The translations under genes and the position numbers were made by a program. Under the pieces are notes generated by a model. It was not told the origin of the DNA. It was given only the letters and a program-made list of their open reading frames with translations, and made no database searches. A stretch of 64,000 nucleotides of DNA from Candidatus Chlamydia corallus (lineage in GTDB: Bacteria; Chlamydiota; Chlamydiia; Chlamydiales; Chlamydiaceae), in contig NZ_NWQK01000001.1 of assembly GCF_002817655.1 (NCBI RefSeq), forward strand, positions 434,001 to 498,000. The letters run 5' to 3'. Shown here in pieces: positions 38,732 to 46,750 of the stretch (within the stretch, counting starts at the first letter, position 1; every line of letters starts with the position of its first letter).

Positions 38732-39757
38732 GTGTTTTTTCAAAATTTGGCCAAAAAACTTACTGCTCTAGGGGTTTCTCCCCTAGGATGCCTCTTAGTC
38801 ATTGGGGCTGTAAGTTGCGCTATTTTATTTGAAAAATCCTCAAAACCGTCCTCCACTCCTACTCCCGCTAAAACAGAAAAAATCTCTGGCAATTGGCTTA
38901 AGCTAACACAAATGGGGAACCCCAAGCTCATAGAATCCCTAGCAAAAAAAGAGCAGTTAGAAAAAGATCTTACGTCCTTCCATCCTATTGTTTCTTCAAA
39001 AGTTGCAATTGCGCTTCCTACAGAAGATGACGTGATTGCTCCTCTGCATCTCTCGGTAATTCTTACTTTAGGGAAAGAAGAGTCCCTGACTCCTTCGCTA
39101 CTCTTCTCAATTACAGATTATCTATGCAGCAGTCTTCCTGGGTTAAAAAGAGAGCACATATCTCTATCAGATAACTTAGGCAATCTCTACATGCCAGCAT
39201 CTATAACTATCAACTCTCTACTAATCCATACATTAGAAAATTATCTTAGCAAAATTTTCCCCAAGGAACACTTCGCTTTTGCCTATCACGGAAAGGAAAA
39301 TAAGCCAACGTTACAGCTCACTCTAAATGAAAGCTATCTCTCTCATTTAGCTGGAGAAGAATTGAAAAAAATCATTACTCATATTACCCATTACCTACAT
39401 CAAAACTATGATGATTCCTATGATATTGTCATAGAAACTCTCCCTTTTGCTCGTGTACCGAATAAAAAATCTTTACCATCAAAAGTCCTTATTGGGAGTA
39501 TGATCCTTGCCATAAGCTTAATGATTGTTTCTTTAGCAAGTTTTTATCTCGCTAGACATGCATACGAGAGAGTCTCCCCCGAGCCCAAGAAAATAAAACG
39601 AGGCATAAATATCTCAAAGCTGTTAGAGATTATACAAAAGGAATCTCCAGAAAAAATAGCTTTAATTCTTTCATACTTGGACCCTAAGAAAGCAGAAGCA
39701 TTGCTAAACAGATTGCCCGAAGATCTCAAACATCAAGTACTGAAATATAAACTTTAA
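38732..39757 (+). CDS. fliF: FliF-like ring protein with C-terminal FliG-like segment
   Basis: A 341-residue protein. Residues ~12-33 are hydrophobic with a possible lipobox (A26-V-S-C29), as in the lipoprotein SctJ. The middle is a ring-building YscJ/FliF-type domain (HLSVILTLGKEESLTPS near residue 106). A second membrane span is at ~251-274, as in FliF. The last ~47 residues (SPEKIALILSYLDPKKAEALL, then LPEDLK) resemble FliG's middle domain rather than FliF. It is much shorter than flagellar FliF (~550). The start is GTG at 38732 with GAAGGA upstream. First gene of a tight cluster with fliH, fliI and fliJ-like genes. Confidence 0.82.
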   Translation: MFFQNLAKKLTALGVSPLGCLLVIGAVSCAILFEKSSKPSSTPTPAKTEKISGNWLKLTQMGNPKLIESLAKKEQLEKDLTSFHPIVSSKVAIALPTEDDVIAPLHLSVILTLGKEESLTPSLLFSITDYLCSSLPGLKREHISLSDNLGNLYMPASITINSLLIHTLENYLSKIFPKEHFAFAYHGKENKPTLQLTLNESYLSHLAGEELKKIITHITHYLHQNYDDSYDIVIETLPFARVPNKKSLPSKVLIGSMILAISLMIVSLASFYLARHAYERVSPEPKKIKRGINISKLLEIIQKESPEKIALILSYLDPKKAEALLNRLPEDLKHQVLKYKL

Positions 39758-39773
39758 GAATTAGGTATCTCTT

Positions 39774-40316
39774 GTGACAACACCACAATCTCCTGGTTCT
39801 CTTTCTCAATCTCATCTTCCCCATCCAAGTGATCCCTGGGATAAGGAACCTCAAGAAAGTCTTCTCAAAGATCTTAACGATGATAAGGCGAGCCAAGAAC
39901 TTCTTTCTTTAGTTCATCTCTTTCGTAAACTATCCATCCACCTGCTTGCTGAAATAGAAAAAACGGTTCAACAGCTAAAACCAGACCTGTTAGAACTGGC
40001 TCTTCTCATCTGTGAAAAATTTCTATATAAGAAGTTAGAAAATCCTCAAGAATTGGCCCTGTTACTTTCTACCGCGCTCCAAAGACACACGGCATTAAGA
40101 TCTTTGACTCCCATCAAAATATTTCTTCATCCTGAAGATCTCAAAACACTTACAGAGTGGATCACCACCCACGAGCTCCCAATGATTAAGCATGCTGAGT
40201 TTCTTCCCGACACTTCTTGCAAACAATCGGGTTTCAAAATAGAAACTTCAAAGGGGATTCTTAGACAAGAAATCAGCGAAGAATTAGACCACTTACTTTC
40301 TGTTTTGACAGCATGA
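39774..40316 (+). CDS. fliH: FliH/SctL-like ATPase regulator
   Basis: A 180-residue protein with a Pro/Ser-rich N-terminus, a helical middle (residues ~38-95) and a C-terminal alpha/beta domain with pattern KLENPQELALLLSTALQR, then IKIFLHPEDLKTL, which fits the FliH/SctL stator family. FliH binds and restrains the FliI ATPase. The start is GTG at 39774. Its TGA overlaps the ATG of fliI. Similarity is modest; position between the fliF-like and fliI-like genes strengthens the call. Confidence 0.72.
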   Translation: MTTPQSPGSLSQSHLPHPSDPWDKEPQESLLKDLNDDKASQELLSLVHLFRKLSIHLLAEIEKTVQQLKPDLLELALLICEKFLYKKLENPQELALLLSTALQRHTALRSLTPIKIFLHPEDLKTLTEWITTHELPMIKHAEFLPDTSCKQSGFKIETSKGILRQEISEELDHLLSVLTA

Positions 40317-41614
40317 ATCATCTAAATAAAGAAAAAATACACATTCATAATTGGCAACCGTATCGTTCTTGTGGTTTATTATCCAAGGTCTCTGGAAATC
40401 TTATTGAGGTCGATGGGCTCTCTGCATGCCTGGGTGAACTCTGCAAAATTTCCTCAACAACAGATCCTCGTCTTCTTGCCGAAGTCATTGGTTTTCACAA
40501 TCAAACGACACTTCTAATGTCCCTATCCCCGCTACACTCTGTAGCTCTTGGGACGGAAGTTCTTCCTTTACGTCGCCCCCCTTCTCTACACCTGTCAGAC
40601 CATCTTTTAGGGAGAGTTTTAGATGCTTTCGGTACTCCCATCGACAACAAAGAAGACCTTCCTAAGACACATAGAAAACCTCTTCTTTCTATACCACCAT
40701 CTCCTATGGTGAGACAACCTATCAATCAGATCTTTCCTACTGGAATTAAAGCTATTGATGCTTTTCTCACCGTAGGGAAAGGACAGCGTATTGGAGTTTT
40801 TTCTGAACCAGGAAGTGGGAAATCTTCTCTGCTTTCAGCAATTGCTTTGGGATCGAAATCTACAATCAATGTCATTGCTTTAATTGGAGAGAGAGGACGA
40901 GAAGTTCGAGAATACATAGAAAAGCATAGCAACGCCTTGAAAGAACATCGTACAATCATCGTTGCAGCAGCTGCCCATGAGACTGCGCCAGCAAAGGTGA
41001 TCGCAGGGCGCGCGGCTATGACTATAGCAGAATATTTTCGGGAGCAGGGTCATGAAGTCTTATTTATTATGGACTCTTTATCGCGATGGATCGCTGCACT
41101 ACAAGAAGTTGCTTTAGCTCGAGGAGAGACACTCTCCGCTCACCAGTATGCGGCGTCTGTCTTTCACCATGTCTCTGAATTTACAGAGCGTGCAGGAAAC
41201 AATGACAAAGGATCTATAACTGCCCTTTATGCGATTTTATACTATCCCAAGCATCCTGATATCTTTACCGACTATTTAAAATCACTGCTAGATGGACATT
41301 TTTTTTTGACAAGCCAAGGAAAAGCTTTGGCCTCCCCTCCTATCGACATTTTATCAAGTCTTTCTCGATCAGCACAACCCCTAGCACTTCCTCATCATTA
41401 TGCGGCTGCAGAAAAACTTCGTTCGCTACTTAAGGTCTATAATGAAGCTTTAGATATTATTCATCTTGGAGCTTATACTCCAGGTCAAGATGAAGAGTTA
41501 GATAAAGCAATCAAACTTCTTCCCAGCATTAAAGCCTTCCTAGCACAACCCTTGTCTAGCTACTGCTACTTGGATAATACATTGAAAGAGCTCGAGGCAT
41601 TAGCAGAATCATGA
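40313..41614 (+). CDS. fliI: FliI-type flagellar/secretion ATPase
   Basis: A 433-residue hexameric ATPase of the F1-like FliI/SctN group. The P-loop is SEPGSGKSS at ~164-172, an unusual variant of the AGSGVGKS form. The Walker B strand VLFIMDSLSRWIAALQE and the family LRRPPSLHLSDHLLGRVLDAFGTP region are present. The C. pneumoniae homologue has been reported to hydrolyse ATP (family knowledge). It would power export or act with the chlamydial type III secretion system, since no flagellum exists. ATGA overlaps join it to both neighbours. Confidence 0.93.
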   Translation: MNHLNKEKIHIHNWQPYRSCGLLSKVSGNLIEVDGLSACLGELCKISSTTDPRLLAEVIGFHNQTTLLMSLSPLHSVALGTEVLPLRRPPSLHLSDHLLGRVLDAFGTPIDNKEDLPKTHRKPLLSIPPSPMVRQPINQIFPTGIKAIDAFLTVGKGQRIGVFSEPGSGKSSLLSAIALGSKSTINVIALIGERGREVREYIEKHSNALKEHRTIIVAAAAHETAPAKVIAGRAAMTIAEYFREQGHEVLFIMDSLSRWIAALQEVALARGETLSAHQYAASVFHHVSEFTERAGNNDKGSITALYAILYYPKHPDIFTDYLKSLLDGHFFLTSQGKALASPPIDILSSLSRSAQPLALPHHYAAAEKLRSLLKVYNEALDIIHLGAYTPGQDEELDKAIKLLPSIKAFLAQPLSSYCYLDNTLKELEALAES

Positions 41615-41979
41615 CGAATCGACTGTATGGCTTATCTTTGATCTTAAAAGTAAAAATCCATAAATCTTTAGGTACTCTCCGCAATCAAGAGAGCTCGGTT
41701 TTAGCAGTATCACGAAAGATTCAAACTACAAACAGAAGTATTGCGGATTTGCGCCTGAAACGTTATGAGCATTTTATCTCTCGAGATAACATAGAACATT
41801 ATGATATACTCTTAGAACACTTGAAAACATTACAATCATCTCTTTATAAACAACAGGGCGAATCCCTTCGATTTCTTCAAATCCGTCGTCAGCAACTACT
41901 GGGATTAGTAAACCACAGAAAAATCATCGAAAAGATCAAGAACAATAAGTATTCTAAGGATCAAGAGATAGGAACGTAA
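41611..41979 (+). CDS. FliJ/SctO-like coiled-coil protein
   Basis: A 122-residue, strongly basic, all-helical protein starting four bases before the fliI stop. Long heptad-like stretches (residues ~15-110) fit the two-helix coiled coil of FliJ/YscO, which plugs the FliI/SctN ATPase ring. Primary sequence similarity in this family is poor, so the call rests on size, charge, coiled-coil character and position after fliI. A specific chaperone is the alternative. Confidence 0.6.
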   Translation: MTNRLYGLSLILKVKIHKSLGTLRNQESSVLAVSRKIQTTNRSIADLRLKRYEHFISRDNIEHYDILLEHLKTLQSSLYKQQGESLRFLQIRRQQLLGLVNHRKIIEKIKNNKYSKDQEIGT

Positions 41980-41990
41980 GGCTAACTGTA

Positions 41991-43376
41991 ATGACTGAAT
42001 CGGTATACTCGCTCTCTGCTATGCATGTAAATTCTTTAGCAGATAAGCTTAAAGCCATAAATCAAGAACATCTATTAGATATCTGGCCATCTCTTTCTCT
42101 AAAACAACAGCAAAGGCTTTTCCACCAGCTTGCCTCCGTAGACATTGATTTCTTTCATAAGCAACAGCAACTGATCTCCTCACCTACAGCTATCCTTAAA
42201 GATTTTCATCCTATAACCTCATTTGCTTCTTCAGGAGAAGATCCAGAAAGAGCCCACACAGGCACCTCTCTACTTAAAGAGAAAAAAGTTGCCTGTGTAG
42301 TCCTTGCAGGAGGACAGGGCTCAAGATTGAAATGTGATGGCCCTAAAGGCTTATTTCCTGTTTCTCCTATTAAAAAAAAGCCATTGTTTCAGTTAGTAGC
42401 AGAAAAGGTATGTGCGGCAAGTAAACTTGCAGGTCAGCCTCTTCCTCTAGCATTTATGACCTCCCCTCTAAATAATCGACAAACACGCTCTTATTTTGAA
42501 TCTAATGACTACTTCCACCTTGATCCGAATCAGGTGGATTTTTTCTGCCAACCTCTCTGGCCCCTCCTAACCTTATCAGGAGACCTATTCCTTGAAGATA
42601 TGGATACTCTAGCCCTCGGCCCTAATGGCAATGGTTGTATAGCTACGCTTCTCTATACTTCAGGAGTATGGGAAAAATGGAAAAATGCTGGCATAGAAAT
42701 GATCAGTGTTATCCCCATTGACAATCCTTTGGCTCTTCCTTTTGATGTGGAGCTTTGTGGATTCCATGCTATGTCCAACAACGAGGTCTCGATAAAAGCA
42801 GCTCTACGTCAAACTGCAGTTGAGGATGTAGGTATTCTCGTAAAATCTCATAATTCTGGGAAAACCTCTGTTATCGAATATTCTGAAATTCCCCAAAACG
42901 AGAGATTCGCTCTTAATGAAGACGGTAAATTAAAATACTGTCTTGCAAATATTGGTCTGTACTGTCTCTCTATGGACTTCATCCGACATGCTGCCTACCA
43001 ACAGCTTCCCCTTTATAAAGTACATAAGCATGCGAAGCAACTAGGCCTCACCTCTCTAAGTGAAAAAAATGCTTGGAAATTTGAAGAGTTTATTTTTGAT
43101 CTATTTTGTTATAGCGAGCGTTGCCAAACTCTTGTCTATCCTAGGCAAGAATGCTTTGCTCCCCTAAAAAATCTGGAAGGGAACCACAGCCCAGATACGG
43201 TAAGACAGGCCCTCTCTGATAGAGAACGCCAGCTCTTTCACAAAGTCACAGGCAAAAAGCTCTCTCCTAACACAACATTTGAATTAGAAGCCGATTTTTA
43301 TTATCCTTCAACATCTACCTCCCTACATTGGGAAAACAAAGCATTTTTCGAGGAACCATTTTTTGAGGCCTCATGA
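41991..43376 (+). CDS. UTP--sugar-1-phosphate uridylyltransferase (UDPGP family)
   Basis: A 461-residue nucleotidyltransferase with the signature VVLAGGQGSRLKCDGPKGLFPV near residue 102. The motif GPNGNGCIATLL near residue 208 and IDNPL near 243 define the eukaryote-type UDPGP family, which contains UDP-glucose and UDP-N-acetylglucosamine pyrophosphorylases. UDP-glucose would feed glycogen or glycan metabolism; I cannot settle the sugar. AAGG precedes the ATG. It is 11 bases after the fliJ-like gene and overlaps gpsA by four bases. Confidence 0.85.
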   Translation: MTESVYSLSAMHVNSLADKLKAINQEHLLDIWPSLSLKQQQRLFHQLASVDIDFFHKQQQLISSPTAILKDFHPITSFASSGEDPERAHTGTSLLKEKKVACVVLAGGQGSRLKCDGPKGLFPVSPIKKKPLFQLVAEKVCAASKLAGQPLPLAFMTSPLNNRQTRSYFESNDYFHLDPNQVDFFCQPLWPLLTLSGDLFLEDMDTLALGPNGNGCIATLLYTSGVWEKWKNAGIEMISVIPIDNPLALPFDVELCGFHAMSNNEVSIKAALRQTAVEDVGILVKSHNSGKTSVIEYSEIPQNERFALNEDGKLKYCLANIGLYCLSMDFIRHAAYQQLPLYKVHKHAKQLGLTSLSEKNAWKFEEFIFDLFCYSERCQTLVYPRQECFAPLKNLEGNHSPDTVRQALSDRERQLFHKVTGKKLSPNTTFELEADFYYPSTSTSLHWENKAFFEEPFFEAS

Positions 43377-44377
43377 AAAGACACATCGGCTATTTAGGCA
43401 TGGGAATCTGGGGGTTTTGTTTAGCCTCCCTACTTGCAAATAAGGGATATCAAGTTGTTGCATGGTCCCGCAATCCCGACCTTATCAAGCAATTACAAAC
43501 AGAACGACGTCATCCTTTAGCTCCTGATGTTGTCATTTCTCCGAATCTTTCTTTCACTACAGATATGGAAAAAGCAATTCACAATGCTTTCATGATTGTA
43601 GAAGGGGTCACCTCTGCGGGCATCCGTCCTGTAGCAGAACAACTCAAGCAAATCACGAACCTATCTGTCCCCTTTGTAATCACATCCAAAGGAATCGAGC
43701 AAAATACAGGACTATTACTCAGTGAAATCATGCTCGAAGTTCTTGGAGATTCCGCAACTCCCTATTTAGGGTATCTTAGTGGTCCTTCCATTGCTAAAGA
43801 AGTCCTACAAGGCTATCCCTGTTCCGTGGTAGTCAGCGCTTATGATTCGCAAACTCTCAAGCAAATACACGAAGCTTTTTCAATCTCAACCTTCCGTGTG
43901 TACCCTAATACCGATATCAAAGGTGCGGCTCTTGGAGGAGCTTTGAAAAATGTCATTGCGATTTCCTGTGGAATCGCGGAAGGGCTATCCTTCGGGAATA
44001 ATGCAAAAGCAGGCCTTGTTACCCGGGGATTGCATGAAATGCGTAAACTAGCTGCTATCATGGATTGCAGGCCAGAAACTCTCAATGGCCTTGCAGGCCT
44101 TGGTGATCTTTGTGTGACCTGCTTCTCAGAATCGAGTAGAAATTTACAATTCGGGAAACTCCTTGCTCAAGGTCTTACTTTTGAACAGGCAAAAGCAAAA
44201 ATTGGTATGGTAGTAGAAGGAGCCTATACAGCACTTTCTGCCTACCAAGTGGCCAAGCATCATAAAATCGATATGCCCATCACTACAGGGATCTACCGTG
44301 TTCTCTATGAACATCTTGATCTCAAAGAAGGCATTGCTCTCCTTTTACAGAGAAATACTAAAGAAGAATTCCTATAA
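43373..44377 (+). CDS. gpsA: Glycerol-3-phosphate dehydrogenase [NAD(P)+]
   Basis: A cytoplasmic enzyme reducing dihydroxyacetone phosphate to sn-glycerol 3-phosphate for phospholipid synthesis. In 334 residues it has the Rossmann motif GYLGMGIWGFCLA near residue 5, LSGPSIAKEV near 143, the catalytic-lysine region GGALKNVIAISCGIAEGL near 188 and GLAGLGDLCVTC near 242. Length is standard. It is the last gene of the fliF-gpsA cluster, whose neighbours overlap by four bases or are separated by 16 or fewer. Confidence 0.96.
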   Translation: MKRHIGYLGMGIWGFCLASLLANKGYQVVAWSRNPDLIKQLQTERRHPLAPDVVISPNLSFTTDMEKAIHNAFMIVEGVTSAGIRPVAEQLKQITNLSVPFVITSKGIEQNTGLLLSEIMLEVLGDSATPYLGYLSGPSIAKEVLQGYPCSVVVSAYDSQTLKQIHEAFSISTFRVYPNTDIKGAALGGALKNVIAISCGIAEGLSFGNNAKAGLVTRGLHEMRKLAAIMDCRPETLNGLAGLGDLCVTCFSESSRNLQFGKLLAQGLTFEQAKAKIGMVVEGAYTALSAYQVAKHHKIDMPITTGIYRVLYEHLDLKEGIALLLQRNTKEEFL

Positions 44378-44463
44378 TCCTGCAAAAATTTAGAGAAACT
44401 CAGGAGAAAAAAACCTCGAGACCTATAACATTCCAAGATCCTACTGCTCCCTTTTCTTTTCAT

Positions 44464-44492
44464 TTGTACATTTTTATACCATCTGGTAAAGA
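44464..44492 (+). promoter_or_regulatory. Candidate promoter of porB
   Basis: TTGTAC at 44464-44469, a 17-base spacer and TAAAGA at 44487-44492. The predicted start is ~30 bases before the porB ATG. The -10 is a weak match, so this is tentative. Confidence 0.4.
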
Positions 44493-44529
44493 AGACTTAA
44501 TCATTAAAAGCAAATAAGGCCCCCTTTAC

Positions 44530-45564
44530 ATGAATAGCAAGATGCTAAAACATTTACGTTTAGCAACCCTTTCCTTCTCTATGTTTTTGGGGATTGCATC
44601 TTCTCCCTCGTTATATGCTCTAGCAGCTGGGAATCCTGCAAATCCTGTGTTGCCAGGCATCAACCCTGAGCAAAAAGGATGGTGTGCCTTCCAGCTTTGT
44701 AATAGCTATGATCTTTTTACTACACTTGCAGGAAGCTTCAAAATTGGGTTTTATGGAGATTATATCTTCTCAGAAAGTGCCCATATTACCGATGTACCTG
44801 TCGTTACTTCCGTCACTACTTCAGGCACTGGAACAAATCCTACTATTACTTCGACAACTAAAAACTTCGACTTTGATATTAACAATAGTTCGATCAACTC
44901 AAGTTGCGTTTTTGCAACCATAGCTCTACAGGAAACATCGCCTGCCGCGATTCCTCTTCTAGATATTGCCTTTACAGCACGTGTGGGAGGACTCAAGCAG
45001 TACTACCGCCTTCCTCTTAATGCTTACAGAGATTTCACTTCAAATCCCTTAAATGCAGAATCTGAAGTTACAGATGGTCTCATTGAAGTCCAGTCAGACT
45101 ACGGGATTGTCTGGGATCTGAGTTTACAAAAAGTATTGTGGAAAGACGGGGTTTCCTTTGTAGGGATTAGCGCTGACTACCGTCACGGCTCAAGTCCTAT
45201 CAACTACATCATTGTTTATAACAAAGCCAACCCAGAAATTTATTTCGATGCTACTGATGGAAACTTAAGCTATAAGGAATGGTCCGCAAGCATAGGGATT
45301 TCTACCTATCTTAATGACTATGTGATTCCCTATGCATCAGTATCGGTAGGAAATACTTCAAGAAAGGCTCCTTCGGATAGCTTCACAGAACTTGAAAAAC
45401 AATTTACGAATTTTAAGTTTAAAATTCGTAAAATCACAAACTTCGATAGAATTAACTTCTGCTTCGGAACTACCTGCTGCATCTCAGATAATTTCTATTA
45501 TAGTGTAGAAGGTCGTTGGGGCTATCAACGTGCTATCAATATTACTTCGGGATTACAGTTTTAG
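44530..45564 (+). CDS. porB: Outer-membrane porin PorB
   Basis: A 344-residue outer-membrane protein with a signal peptide (cleavage probably after LYA, residues ~31-33) and a beta-barrel-type composition: alternating aromatic/hydrophobic residues and a terminal aromatic after SGLQF. Several cysteines (for example WCAFQLCNS, FCFGTTCC) could join the disulphide-linked outer membrane complex. Chlamydial PorB is a low-abundance porin reported to favour dicarboxylates such as 2-oxoglutarate. AAGG lies ten bases before the ATG. It converges with and overlaps the next minus-strand gene by four bases. Confidence 0.93.
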   Translation: MNSKMLKHLRLATLSFSMFLGIASSPSLYALAAGNPANPVLPGINPEQKGWCAFQLCNSYDLFTTLAGSFKIGFYGDYIFSESAHITDVPVVTSVTTSGTGTNPTITSTTKNFDFDINNSSINSSCVFATIALQETSPAAIPLLDIAFTARVGGLKQYYRLPLNAYRDFTSNPLNAESEVTDGLIEVQSDYGIVWDLSLQKVLWKDGVSFVGISADYRHGSSPINYIIVYNKANPEIYFDATDGNLSYKEWSASIGISTYLNDYVIPYASVSVGNTSRKAPSDSFTELEKQFTNFKFKIRKITNFDRINFCFGTTCCISDNFYYSVEGRWGYQRAINITSGLQF

Positions 45565-46730
45565 CTTCTAAATCCAGAAATTACTGTGGAGTACATTCCA
45601 TTCAATAATTTCAAAGATGCAGATACTAAGCTCCATTGTTGTTGCATCGCCTTAAGCTCCAAGTCCAACATAAGCTGTTGCGTCTGAGCTAAGTCTCCAT
45701 AGTTCTGTACATCAGTAAGGACTGTAGTAAAGAAACTAATTAACCCTCCTTCAGTAGTTGCATTCGCGACATTAATCTTACCATCTACAAGCACCTTCTC
45801 TCTATCCTGCAATGCTATGATGGATATATCCCCACCAACAATACGATACGAAGGATCATACTTATCTAAACCTGGAACAAAGGTAATTGCTGCCAAATTT
45901 GCCATCACATCGGTTAATTGTGTGTTTATTAGATCTAAAGATTTATTATAGCCGCTAATTATATCCTGAATTTGTGTTTTCTGTGCATCAGTAAGACTCG
46001 CATTTGCTTTAACAGACGTAGACATGTTACCTAAAGCAGCTTTTGCTTTTGCTGTATTTACCATGTCTATTCGACATTGAGTAACCTCATTATTATATCG
46101 CGTTAGGATCATCTCATAACCATAAGCGAAGTTCGCAGTTTCACTAGTTTGAGAAATATAAGATCCCAAGTTATAGTGGATAGGAGCAGAGTTAAAACTC
46201 TTGATGATTTCTAAAAGAGGACTAAATAAATTTTGCGCATATCCTGACAAGTTTAGCTCCTTTCCAAGAGCATAAAGAGCCTCCTCTTGGGAAGGAATAT
46301 ACTTATCAAGAAGGACGTAGGCAAATGCAGATTGTAAGGGCATTTTATCAGAAATAGGATCGACAGCGGATGGAACTCCCGAAGTTGATGTTGACGCCTG
46401 AGGCAATGCCTTGCCCAAGTGCTGGTGGAAGATCTTCTCTTCCTTTTTGCGAGTCTCACGACTACTCTGATCTGCAAGGGTTGCTTGCATAATTGCTAGT
46501 TCTGTACCTGTATTTACAAAGCCCTGCTTCATAGATGTGAGGAACGTTCTCCCTAAATCTAAATTTCGGGCTTCTTTAATCACATCTTTTAATAATCTAA
46601 GATGACGGGAAAGTGCAGTTACATCTACGTAACCTACTGTTACAGCTGCAGAAGGACTGCGAGGTCCTTCAAATGAAGGAGATACTACCGTAAGCTGAGG
46701 GCAGTTTCTTTTTTCTATTCTCGGATTCAT
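45561..46730 (-). CDS. Chlamydia-specific helical protein, paralogue of the upstream gene
   Basis: A 389-residue protein without signal peptide or membrane spans, mostly helical. Its last ~250 residues match the C-terminal third of the adjacent 761-residue protein: LLDKYIPSQEEALYALG versus MLDKYLPTQQNVITSLG, and AMQQQWSLVSASLKLLNG versus AMQQEWTLVSAALALLNQ. GAGGAAA precedes the ATG. It starts 20 bases after its paralogue's stop and is probably co-transcribed. Function unknown; secretion is conceivable because of the helical, chlamydia-only character, but this is inference. Confidence 0.85.
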   Translation of the reverse strand: MNPRIEKRNCPQLTVVSPSFEGPRSPSAAVTVGYVDVTALSRHLRLLKDVIKEARNLDLGRTFLTSMKQGFVNTGTELAIMQATLADQSSRETRKKEEKIFHQHLGKALPQASTSTSGVPSAVDPISDKMPLQSAFAYVLLDKYIPSQEEALYALGKELNLSGYAQNLFSPLLEIIKSFNSAPIHYNLGSYISQTSETANFAYGYEMILTRYNNEVTQCRIDMVNTAKAKAALGNMSTSVKANASLTDAQKTQIQDIISGYNKSLDLINTQLTDVMANLAAITFVPGLDKYDPSYRIVGGDISIIALQDREKVLVDGKINVANATTEGGLISFFTTVLTDVQNYGDLAQTQQLMLDLELKAMQQQWSLVSASLKLLNGMYSTVISGFRS

Positions 46731-46750
46731 AATATTATATTTCCTCAGTA

